Below, piece by piece: positions 35,821 to 42,450 of a stretch of DNA of 58,055 nucleotides. The stretch is taken from positions 1 to 58,055 of the forward strand of contig JAEORG010000076.1 in NCBI GenBank assembly GCA_016841005.1, written 5' to 3'. The position numbers and the translations under genes were made by a program. The number at the start of each line of letters is the position of its first letter. Positions within the stretch are counted from its first letter, which is position 1. A model generated the notes under the pieces. That model saw only the letters and a list, made by a program, of their open reading frames with translations, made no database searches and was not told where the DNA came from. The DNA is from Candidatus Thorarchaeota archaeon (GTDB taxonomy: Archaea; Asgardarchaeota; Thorarchaeia; Thorarchaeales; Thorarchaeaceae).

Positions 35821-36610
35821 TCTTTTTTCCAGGATAGTCTATTGTTAGCTGGTAACTCCTTAGAAATGAAAGACCTAGTATTCCATTCGGAATATCATTA
35901 CCTCTAGCAGAAACCGCAGATAGATCAAGTACAAGAATATCTTGACTGCCTTGTAGAGCATCACCAACTTTGATTTCATCAATAGAAGCTGAATATGCCT
36001 GAGTTGTTCCATGTAATCCTTTAACTAATGGTCCTGATTCAGTCAGTGATAATCCCAATTTCTCTGCAGCATTTGGGGTAAGAATTGTCGGAGGTGAGCC
36101 TGTATCAAGAACAAGATTAATCGGATCTTGCCCATTGAAACTTGTTGGGACACCAATCAGGTGAGTGTTGTTGACATAGTTGAAATTAACCCAAGTTGAT
36201 AGATTTTCCTTGGTTCCATTCCCCACTGAAAAGTCAAGTAAATGTGATTCAAAATCGATGCTCAGTACATATTTTCTTAGAGTACTATGACCAATGTTTC
36301 CTGAGATTCTTTTTGCTGCATCTCCAAGAAATGATTCGAGGTCAAAAACAATTACTTCTTCATTTAGATTATCTAGAGAGCCAATCTGTAGATTGTCGAG
36401 TGTAGCAATCTCGTAAGGCATACCAATTGCATCCCAATCTTTCCTGCTCTCCTTTCTTGTTTTTATCCCAAGTTTCTCCACAAAGGAGTGAGTCAGTGTA
36501 GTTGCCGTAGCTCCCGTATCCATTGTAAAAATGAATGGCCCTTGTCCATTTACGCGAACAGGAATTTCCATGTGTCTACTACCGGGATTTGTGCCAAATC
36601 TAATTTTCAT
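35807..36610 (-). CDS. Single-chain two-domain retropepsin-like aspartic protease
   Basis: This 267-residue protein contains two tandem retropepsin-type halves. The first has the catalytic motif DTGAT at Asp31 followed by a flap-like strand region and SGNIGHSTLRKY (~104-114). The second has DTGSP at Asp169 followed by NGILGLSFLRSY near the end. Each half thus carries both the D-T-G and the hydrophobic-hydrophobic-Gly motif. The pair could build one active site within one chain, as in pepsin. No signal peptide is seen. I chose the ATG at 36610; a GTG directly before is the alternative. The promoter palindrome at 36625-36642 implies a leaderless message. Confidence 0.85.
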   Translation of the reverse strand: MKIRFGTNPGSRHMEIPVRVNGQGPFIFTMDTGATATTLTHSFVEKLGIKTRKESRKDWDAIGMPYEIATLDNLQIGSLDNLNEEVIVFDLESFLGDAAKRISGNIGHSTLRKYVLSIDFESHLLDFSVGNGTKENLSTWVNFNYVNNTHLIGVPTSFNGQDPINLVLDTGSPPTILTPNAAEKLGLSLTESGPLVKGLHGTTQAYSASIDEIKVGDALQGSQDILVLDLSAVSARGNDIPNGILGLSFLRSYQLTIDYPGKKITLN

Positions 36611-36624
36611 CACGAATCACAACC

Positions 36625-36642
36625 TATCTCATATATGAGATA
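36625..36642. promoter_or_regulatory. Perfect 18-bp palindrome over the protease TATA box
   Basis: TATCTCATATATGAGATA is a perfect palindrome. Its AT centre lies about 23 bp upstream of the protease ATG on the minus strand, the right distance for a TATA box of a leaderless gene. A protein binding the palindrome would block or position the basal machinery. Confidence 0.55.
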
Positions 36643-36820
36643 TATTAAGTCATGGTTCGGAGCAGGATTTCAAATTTTAGGTTGTGATGTTCGGTTTACT
36701 TAACAGGGCAGAGTAACATTCAGCAGGCCTAGCTAATATTCTTTAGGAAGGAAGAATTTACCAAGTGGCTAGAATGACGCCTTAAAACCTCAAAAGAAGT
36801 CATTTCTAGGAGATAATTAC

Positions 36821-38092
36821 TTGTCTAAAGTTCAAAGAAGAGTAATAATCTGCTCAATTATGTTGGGATTTCTACTTAACTTATCAACTCCATATCCTTC
36901 TATTGCAATCGTTGATACTTCAGAAAGACTATCTTTTGATAGCCCTGACTATTGGCCAACTGAAGGATGGTTGACATCTACTCCTGAAGAACAAGGAATG
37001 AACTCAACTAGACTTGAGAATATGGGCGAGTACATAATAAATCACGGATGGACAATTGATTCTGTTGTTGTAATTAGACACGGATTTATTGTATACGAAC
37101 TCTATCCGAATCCTGCTTATGATGTGAATTCGACTCATACTCTAGCATCTGCCGCGAAAAGCATAACCTCGTCTATCATTGGAGCTGCTATCAATAGAGG
37201 CAATATTTCTGGTACAGATGCGGACGTACTTGATTTCTTCTCGGACCGTACCATAGAAAACATTGATTCGAACAAGGAAGCAATTACCATAGAACACCTT
37301 CTGACGATGACCTCCGGACTAGATTGGGATGATGACTCAGTGGGTGGGGATCTATGGAAACTATTCGATCCTATAGATTTCTTGCAGTACATTCTTGACA
37401 AGCCTATGCTCTATGTACCAGGTACCCATTTCTACTATAGTACTGCAGATTCTCACCTCTTATCTGCCATCATCAATCAGACAACGGGATTGTCAGCACT
37501 CGAGTTCGGAATGGAGGTTCTTTTCGAGCCACTGGGTATATCACATGTCGAGTGGCGTCCTGATAATCAGGGTATTTCTATCGGCGGGGGATGGTTGAAC
37601 ATGACCCCAAGAGATTTGGCAAAGATTGGCTTACTGTATTTGAACAATGGCACCTGGGATGGTCAGGAGATAATATCATCTAGCTATATCCAGGCAGCTA
37701 CAACAACACAGAACGTCGCAGGCGGATGGGCAAACGAGTATGGATTTCAATGGTGGATTGATCCTGGCTATGATGCATATATAGCAAGTGGAGCAGGTGG
37801 TCAAAAATTATTCGTACAACCTAAGAACGATCTTATCGTGGTACTTACAGGTCCTGGTTATAGCGAAGACCTGAGTACGTACCCACCACACGTTGGTTCT
37901 CCGGAAGTTCTCCTTTATCAATGGATTATTCCCTCTATCTATGGAGCAACATCATCATCAACACCTACAACACCTACAACTACCTCTGATACACCTCCGG
38001 ACTTTACTATGCTCATCCCTATTGTTGGACTAACTGCTGGCGTCGTTATAGTCGTAATCGTTGTATTCTTCCTTAAACAACGCAGAATGTGA
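36821..38092 (+). CDS. Secreted, membrane-anchored serine hydrolase (class C beta-lactamase fold)
   Basis: The product has 423 residues from a TTG that has AGGAGA seven bases upstream. A signal peptide covers ~1-30. The hydrolase domain has the nucleophile motif S-x-x-K at Ser110/Lys113 (LASAAKSITSS), a Tyr motif in HFYYSTADSHLL, and a C-terminal GAGGQ in place of the KTG box. The family includes esterases, D-aminopeptidases and carboxypeptidases more often than true beta-lactamases. A Thr/Ser/Pro linker (STPTTPTTTSDTPPDF) leads to a C-terminal membrane helix and a basic end (FFLKQRRM). It acts outside the cell; its substrate is unknown. Confidence 0.9.
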   Translation: MSKVQRRVIICSIMLGFLLNLSTPYPSIAIVDTSERLSFDSPDYWPTEGWLTSTPEEQGMNSTRLENMGEYIINHGWTIDSVVVIRHGFIVYELYPNPAYDVNSTHTLASAAKSITSSIIGAAINRGNISGTDADVLDFFSDRTIENIDSNKEAITIEHLLTMTSGLDWDDDSVGGDLWKLFDPIDFLQYILDKPMLYVPGTHFYYSTADSHLLSAIINQTTGLSALEFGMEVLFEPLGISHVEWRPDNQGISIGGGWLNMTPRDLAKIGLLYLNNGTWDGQEIISSSYIQAATTTQNVAGGWANEYGFQWWIDPGYDAYIASGAGGQKLFVQPKNDLIVVLTGPGYSEDLSTYPPHVGSPEVLLYQWIIPSIYGATSSSTPTTPTTTSDTPPDFTMLIPIVGLTAGVVIVVIVVFFLKQRRM

Positions 38093-38212
38093 TTTGTAGG
38101 AAGAGAAAGGCTTCCGTCTCCAATGGATGAATTAATCTCGAATACTCATGCTGTCAAAGGTAAAGTCAAATAATTGACTCACTACAGTGAGTATTCATTG
38201 GGAGGGTTATCA

Positions 38213-38497
38213 CTGCAAGATATCATTACAATAGATTTCACTTTCGCTCCTGTAATTATGAGTAATTTAGTTGCAGTATGGTTCTATCTCTGGTTTCGTA
38301 GAGGGGTGAACCACACCTTTACTAATAAACAACTTCAAGGCTGTTTCATTGGGATAACTGGAATTCTAGTAACAGGAATATTCACCTATTTTCTTGTTGG
38401 CCTCTGGATTGTCTTAGGATTGTATATTGTAGTATTCATTCTATTAGTATTCAACCTCTTCAGAATCACAGATAAAATCAGAGCAGATAGGAAATAA
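38213..38497 (+). CDS. Small three-helix membrane protein (family copy 3), possible CTG start
   Basis: This encodes 94 residues if translation starts at the CTG at 38213. GGAGGG at 38201-38206 is six bases before that codon, and the first codons (CTG CAA GAT) align with the TTG CAG GAA of copy 1, which has the same SD and spacing. An in-frame TTG at 38174 would add 13 residues but places that SD inside the gene. Helices lie near ~14-31, ~49-65 and ~67-84. The loop FTNKQLQGCFIGITG is almost the same as in copy 1, and the basic end is FRITDKIRADRK. Function unknown. Confidence 0.7.
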   Translation: MQDIITIDFTFAPVIMSNLVAVWFYLWFRRGVNHTFTNKQLQGCFIGITGILVTGIFTYFLVGLWIVLGLYIVVFILLVFNLFRITDKIRADRK

Positions 38498-38527
38498 TAG
38501 AAAGGGTCTGCCCTAGATTCTAATCAT

Positions 38528-38866
38528 TTACTGACGAGTTAGTGTTGCTTTCAGACTTTGGAAGTCTTTCCACCCTGCTCTTCGTTGTATTCCTCCAAAG
38601 AACGCCTTGGGAGAAATTGGTTTTGGTTTGGAGAGGTTTATGTCTGGATATTCGACATAACCTTCTACCTCTAAATGGTCTGACCTTAGAAACAGTTTGA
38701 GATGAATATCTCCTCCCCCAGGTGCACTTCTATTGATGAACATTCGATCTTCTTCCTTCTTATACACACAAAATGCGGCACCTTCGGACTGCCTCCATTC
38801 ATTGATTCTTGTTTTTATCTCATCATGACCACAATCAATGTTGATTTGCTCCACATACGTGCCCAA
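38528..38866 (-). CDS. Small protein of unknown function
   Basis: This encodes 112 residues, perhaps from a TTG at 38866; a GTG four codons later is possible. There is no signal or membrane segment. Predicted order is strand (EQINIDC), helix (HDEIKTRINEWRQSEG), strands (AFCVYKKEEDRMFINR, DIHLKLFLRSDHLEVEGYVEY), Pro-rich turn and a C-terminal helix. The alternating pattern suggests a compact alpha/beta fold. I recognise no family. It lies among the small membrane protein genes on the opposite strand. Confidence 0.55.
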   Translation of the reverse strand: MGTYVEQINIDCGHDEIKTRINEWRQSEGAAFCVYKKEEDRMFINRSAPGGGDIHLKLFLRSDHLEVEGYVEYPDINLSKPKPISPKAFFGGIQRRAGWKDFQSLKATLTRQ

Positions 38867-38953
38867 TCATGAACCCCAGTTTAACTCTACGCATCCTTGA
38901 TTTTAATGTTTGGAGAAATACTGAATAATTTTTTCAGATTTAGGTTCAATAGA

Positions 38954-38983
38954 AGAAGGTAGGACCCATCTCGGAAGAAAGAG
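38954..38983. repeat. Short intergenic repeat element, copy
   Basis: This 30-bp stretch differs from 39989-40018 at only four positions, all transitions. Both start with AGAAGGTAGG and end with GAAGAAAGAG. It lies in the gap between two small minus-strand genes. Confidence 0.65.
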
Positions 38984-39007
38984 GCGTGGTGCAAAATTTT
39001 CTCAATC

Positions 39008-39397
39008 TTATTTCTTCATCAATTGCTCAGTAAAGGTGTCGAATAGTTGCATTGCTTGAGATGGCTTGAGTTCAGAGATTGCTCTACTCACATTTCCATA
39101 TTTTACCGTATATCGCTGTGTAAGAGACTGTATCTCAGAAGTTCGTGGATTTGTTATTGTTCTCCATGCACTTTCAGGTTCTTCAATTCTATTTCTTGCT
39201 ACTCTGAAGAACAATTCCTTGATACACCGAGTATGTTGCGTATACATTAGTTCATTGAAGCTTGTTCCATGAAGATTATTATTGATGATATATTTTAGAG
39301 AAGCTATCAGGAAAAGTGGATTGCCTTCACTATCTCCATTCTCCTCAACTGAACTAACTAGGTATTCAAAGAATCCGCTTACTAAATCAATCGACAT
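39008..39397 (-). CDS. Helical protein of unknown function
   Basis: The 129-residue product has no signal or membrane segment and is predicted to be mostly helical (SGFFEYLVSSVEEN, LFLIASLKYIINNN, RCIKELFFRVARNRIEE, SEIQSLTQRYTVKYGNVSRAI, PSQAMQLFDTFTEQLMKK). Charged and hydrophobic residues alternate as in soluble bundles. I recognise no family. It stands alone on the minus strand between small membrane protein genes. Confidence 0.55.
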   Translation of the reverse strand: MSIDLVSGFFEYLVSSVEENGDSEGNPLFLIASLKYIINNNLHGTSFNELMYTQHTRCIKELFFRVARNRIEEPESAWRTITNPRTSEIQSLTQRYTVKYGNVSRAISELKPSQAMQLFDTFTEQLMKK

Positions 39398-39591
39398 ATT
39401 ATCACATCATGTTGCATTGAGAAGAAAGGAAGAATCAATAATCGTGTCGGGAGTGGATCTCTACAATTCAAGATTCACATTCATTTTCAATTACAGTTTA
39501 GATATAACTAGGATGTATTTCTAATTATATAAAACAGTGCTTAAGACAAATTTCTGTTATAAAAATCAAGAAGGTATTACGCCATAGAAGT

Positions 39592-39621
39592 AGAAGGTTG
39601 GGTCTGTCTTAGAAGATACTG
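39592..39621. repeat. Short intergenic repeat element, diverged copy
   Basis: AGAAGGTTGGGTCTGTCTTA followed by GAAGAT matches the 39989 copy at roughly three quarters of its positions. It lies about 55 bp upstream of family copy 4. Confidence 0.5.
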
Positions 39622-39676
39622 TGTCCTGGTATATACAAGACAAGATATTTGAGCAGAATTTGAGAAATATCTCAAG

Positions 39677-39970
39677 ATGCAGTCTAATCACATTGTATTG
39701 CCCTTATTAGCAGGGCCAGCTATGATTTACATAATCTCCATTATAGTTTATATTATATTCAGACCTCGAGTGGGTAAATCGTTCACAAATTCAAAACTAG
39801 CCATATGTCTAGCATCAATATCCTTAGAGATATGCATAGCCGGTTATTTCACGAATGGATATTCCTACTACAGTCAAACGAACTCACTAGGAGTTCTTAT
39901 TCCTATGCTGATTTTGCCATCGTTGTTACTATGTCATCTTGTTTGGATATCGCAATTTCATACAAAATAA
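39677..39970 (+). CDS. Small three-helix membrane protein (family copy 4)
   Basis: This encodes 97 residues from an ATG. Helices lie near ~7-28, ~44-60 and ~70-90. The loop after helix 1 reads FRPRVGKSFTNSKLAICLASISLE, which matches the F-x-x-x-x-x-x-x-F-T-N-x-x-L pattern of copies 1 and 3. There is no SD. Instead a hairpin (TTGAGA 39660-39665 with TCTCAA 39670-39675) sits directly before the ATG, and a TATA-like GGTATATAC lies near 39628. The gene is flanked by two copies of the short intergenic element. Function unknown. Confidence 0.65.
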   Translation: MQSNHIVLPLLAGPAMIYIISIIVYIIFRPRVGKSFTNSKLAICLASISLEICIAGYFTNGYSYYSQTNSLGVLIPMLILPSLLLCHLVWISQFHTK

Positions 39971-39988
39971 TCTCAGACTCTAAGAACT

Positions 39989-40018
39989 AGAAGGTAGGGC
40001 CCGTCCCAGAAGAAAGAG
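39989..40018. repeat. Short intergenic repeat element, best copy
   Basis: AGAAGGTAGGGCCCGTCCCA plus GAAGAAAGAG. Related stretches occur at 38954-38983, 39592-39621, 38499-38520 (with a short deletion) and about 35048-35098. The copies surround the small membrane protein genes. Confidence 0.65.
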
Positions 40019-40058
40019 TTGTAGGTATTCGCGTGGTTAGGAGGGGGAGATTTAGTTT

Positions 40059-40086
40059 CATCCTCATCACTGAGGATGCTTTTTTT
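40059..40086 (+). terminator. Terminator-like hairpin with T-run
   Basis: CATCCTCA (40059-40066) pairs perfectly with TGAGGATG (40071-40078) around the loop TCAC, and CTTTTTTT follows. It resembles an intrinsic terminator and could end transcripts from copy 4 or from the repeat element. Confidence 0.7.
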
Positions 40087-40306
40087 CTGAGTCGGTCCCT
40101 ATGTTTTAGCTCAATGAATGTATTATAATACATTCGTTTGATGCATAAAAGATACTATCGTTAACTCTCTAATCATTCAAACAGACACAATTAGAAAAGC
40201 AACGAAAAGGAGTACGGCATCCGACACAATCGACTTCGTGCTGACTACAACGAAAGTTAACATTATATTATGACATTTGTAATTAGGAGAGGAAAGGGAG
40301 TTAACA

Positions 40307-40588
40307 ATGAGTTCGTTTGCACCACTTCTCATTCTCTCGATAATGTTTGCATTTCCTTTGGTATATTTTCTGCTGCGCTTTTTAATTCCGGACGTGAAAC
40401 ACAATTCCTTACTTATTATCGGTCTATCAGCAATCTCTAGTGAGATTGTTGCGGCTGTATGGCTTTTTGTAGTTCCAATAGAAGATCTTCCCACAAGACT
40501 TCTTGCAGGAGTGTCTTTAGCAATTATTGTTGTCGTCATGATAGACCTCTACACAATCCTAAGACCCCGGCGAACTAGGATGCAATGA
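40307..40588 (+). CDS. Small three-helix membrane protein (family copy 5)
   Basis: This encodes 93 residues from an ATG preceded by AAAGGGAG at good spacing. Helices lie near ~4-23, ~32-52 and ~62-82, with a basic end (LRPRRTRMQ). It shares length, topology and the end of helix 3 with the other four small membrane proteins, but the loop after helix 1 (PDVKHNSLLIIGLSAISSE) lacks the FTN motif. The ISSE stretch is comparable to ISLE in copy 4. Function unknown. Confidence 0.65.
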   Translation: MSSFAPLLILSIMFAFPLVYFLLRFLIPDVKHNSLLIIGLSAISSEIVAAVWLFVVPIEDLPTRLLAGVSLAIIVVVMIDLYTILRPRRTRMQ

Positions 40589-40692
40589 TAACAATGTAAG
40601 TGTCGATATGACAGTTGTAAATAGAAAAATCGGAAGTGATAACTAGCTGAAAATCCTTGAGCATAAGTTGTTGTTGGGGTGTGCTAACGTAA

Positions 40693-41298
40693 ATGCAGAG
40701 TATTGAGGGAATGGTACCGATTGGGTATGTCGTGCTCACAATAATTCTGACCTATATTATCTCGCAGCTTTGGTATGATCGTGAAGGTAAAATCACAGGC
40801 AGTGGAATATTGGGCATAATGCTTCTACTGCAATTTATTGTTGCAGCTCTAATCATATTTTTTGGTCCATTCTTTGGTACTAGTCCTATGTTCGCTACAA
40901 TTCTGGGACTCAATGCGCTGATAGGTTTATTCGCAGTATGTGGAATTGGCTGCGTTGGTGAGGGGAGAACAAAATACGGTGGTTGGCATCCTGAGGCGAT
41001 AGTCTTCAAGAAAACAGTACAGAAGTACAAAAAGATAGAGCACAAATACATCGCAGATACTAGCTCTAGTCCTCAAGATATGCTAGATACGGCGAGGAAA
41101 TTCGTTGCTGAGGGTAATCTTTATTCTGCCGAGAATGCATATCGCAAGCTAATTCGAAAGTATCCCAATTATTTGACCGGGTATTATGAACTTGCAGAGA
41201 TTCTGCACAAAATGGATCGTCATAGCGAAGCTGAAGAAGTATTGCAAAAAGCTGGAGATGACTCTGTCGAGTTTGGATTGAATGACATTGGAAGTTAG
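40693..41298 (+). CDS. Membrane protein with C-terminal TPR-like domain
   Basis: The 201-residue product has three membrane helices (~8-26, ~39-59, ~66-90). The soluble C-terminal domain contains a tetratricopeptide-like helix pair: DTARKFVAEGNLYSAENAYRKL and PNYLTGYYELAEILHKMDRHSEAEEVL. The first 100 residues have the same size and helix spacing as the small membrane proteins upstream, so it may be that module with a TPR added. TPRs bind proteins or peptides, so this could recruit a cytoplasmic partner to the membrane. That role is inferred. Confidence 0.75.
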   Translation: MQSIEGMVPIGYVVLTIILTYIISQLWYDREGKITGSGILGIMLLLQFIVAALIIFFGPFFGTSPMFATILGLNALIGLFAVCGIGCVGEGRTKYGGWHPEAIVFKKTVQKYKKIEHKYIADTSSSPQDMLDTARKFVAEGNLYSAENAYRKLIRKYPNYLTGYYELAEILHKMDRHSEAEEVLQKAGDDSVEFGLNDIGS

Positions 41299-41343
41299 AA
41301 AATAGTGTCCACTAAATTTGCGAGGCCCTGACCCGAAGGTCTT

Positions 41344-41715
41344 CTAGTAGCCCCACTCCTGTCCTAAGCGCTGACGATACCAGCGCTGACCCTTCTTAGT
41401 GAGCGAGTATGTTCCCGTAATCTCGTTGAGAAGTCCCATGCTTACCATGTTCGAAAGAACATTGTATAGTGATGCATCAGATGCTCCAGTTGCCTGTTTG
41501 AGTTTCTCGAAATTCAGCTTACCCTCACGCTTGAGAGCTTGAGCAATGTCAAACTTACCAACAGAGCGAGTGTCTTCTCGTACAATGATATGCCCGCAGT
41601 TCGTGCAGAGCATGTCTCCTTTGTGGTCGTCACGGGCAACCTCTCGACTCCCACAAATCGGACAGGCCGTCTTTGAGAATCTTAGTGAGCGTCGGTGTGA
41701 CATGTTTATGACCAT
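41344..41715 (-). CDS. Zinc-ribbon plus winged-helix transcription-factor-like protein
   Basis: The product has 123 residues from the ATG at 41715. A longer frame to 41805 would overlap the gene upstream. Residues 18-40 form a TFIIB/TFE-like zinc ribbon (C18, C21, C37, C40: CPICGSREVARDDHKGDMLC). The rest is a winged helix (KFDIAQALKREGKLNFEKLKQATGASDASLYNVLSNMVSMGLLNE, then TYSLTKKGQRWYRQRL). It may be a DNA-binding regulator. It lies directly downstream of the ScpB-like gene on the same strand (46-bp gap), so the two probably share a transcript. Confidence 0.75.
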   Translation of the reverse strand: MVINMSHRRSLRFSKTACPICGSREVARDDHKGDMLCTNCGHIIVREDTRSVGKFDIAQALKREGKLNFEKLKQATGASDASLYNVLSNMVSMGLLNEITGTYSLTKKGQRWYRQRLGQEWGY

Positions 41716-41761
41716 GTCAACGCGAAATTCATCCTTGATAAAACTAACGAAGTGACAGCCT

Positions 41762-42274
41762 CTAATCAGCCTCAGACTGAGCAAGTCTTCTGAAGAAGCC
41801 TTCATAGTCTATCTCGAATGCAACCCTTGTTCCAGGTCTTACCTTTCCAGCAGGTGAATCTAAATCGACATAACCCATATCGTCAAGTTCGCGTAGGTCT
41901 GTGACCACACTTCTTCTTGCTTTCCTTCTGAATTGGCGGACTCTGTCGATACTCACCCATCCACCTTCTTGATATGCAAGAGTGATGACCACAAGAAGTG
42001 TTGCAGCTAAGCGATCGGGCAAAGGTGTATTTTCTATCATGATTTCTTTCCGAGGATCAGTGTCGATATAGAAGACATGACTTACAGGATTGTGTCTAAT
42101 AGCGAGCCCAATCGGTTCGATCCTCTGATGGAGTTCTCCAAGTCTCCGAAATAGAATGTGTCTTCCAGTATTCTCAGGATATCCTAGTGCATCAAGCATA
42201 TCATCTACTCCTGCACCAATTGGGTTTCCAGTTCTGGTAAGCAATTTCATGAGGATAGAATACTCGTTCATCAT
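41762..42274 (-). CDS. Tandem winged-helix protein, ScpB/KITE-like
   Basis: This 170-residue protein reads as two winged helices. The first is ~15-75 (GVDDMLDALGYPENTGRHILFRRL, IEPIGLAIRHNPVSHVFYI). The second is ~85-165 (LPDRLAATLLVVITLAYQEGGWVS, VRQFRRKARRSVVTDLREL, then strands RVAFEIDYEGFFRRL). That order, and the helix LxxxLAATLLVVITLA before the second domain, matches ScpB, where LSxxALETLAIIAY occupies the same place. ScpB-type (KITE) proteins bind kleisin in SMC complexes, and smc and scpA lie ~3-8 kb away. The assignment is inference; a plain DNA-binding regulator is the alternative. Confidence 0.6.
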   Translation of the reverse strand: MMNEYSILMKLLTRTGNPIGAGVDDMLDALGYPENTGRHILFRRLGELHQRIEPIGLAIRHNPVSHVFYIDTDPRKEIMIENTPLPDRLAATLLVVITLAYQEGGWVSIDRVRQFRRKARRSVVTDLRELDDMGYVDLDSPAGKVRPGTRVAFEIDYEGFFRRLAQSEAD

Positions 42275-42302
42275 TTGGATGGGATTGTCAATCCAATTAA
42301 AG

Positions 42303-42446
42303 TTAAGCTATTGAATCGCCTATGGCGCGTTCCTCTTCAGCGGTTATATGCGAAGCACGGGATTCTACTAGTGCTTCAAAGAAGCTCATCAATTGCTCTT
42401 GGATTTCATGCTCTGATATGAAGAGTTGGTAAAGCGTCGTACTCAA
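42303..42446 (-). CDS. Small acidic protein of 47 residues
   Basis: A TTG at 42446 opens a 47-codon frame four bases after the NosD-like stop, ending 28 bases before the ScpB-like start. The product is acidic and helical (LYQLFISEHEIQEQLMSFFEALVE, then ASHITAEEERAIGDS). It fits neatly in the gap on the strand of its neighbours. A weak SD (AGGA) overlaps the upstream end. No family is recognised. Confidence 0.5.
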   Translation of the reverse strand: MSTTLYQLFISEHEIQEQLMSFFEALVESRASHITAEEERAIGDSIA

Positions 42447-42450
42447 ATTC

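Larger units (their letters stand above)
39971..40306. other. Intergenic region: repeat element and hairpin, no gene seen
   Basis: The 336-bp gap begins with the best-preserved short repeat element (39989-40018), followed by TTGTAGGTATTCGCG that also has a counterpart near 35084-35098. A terminator-like hairpin lies at 40059-40086. The right part is AT-rich (GTATTATAATACATT near 40120-40134 is a palindrome). It ends with the SD of the next gene. A long minus-strand frame through 40177-40539 is rejected as an antisense shadow. Confidence 0.5.

Noticed and set aside
40177..40539. Minus-strand frame of 120 codons
   Set aside because: It is antisense to family copy 5, which has a good SD, clear membrane topology and relatives nearby.
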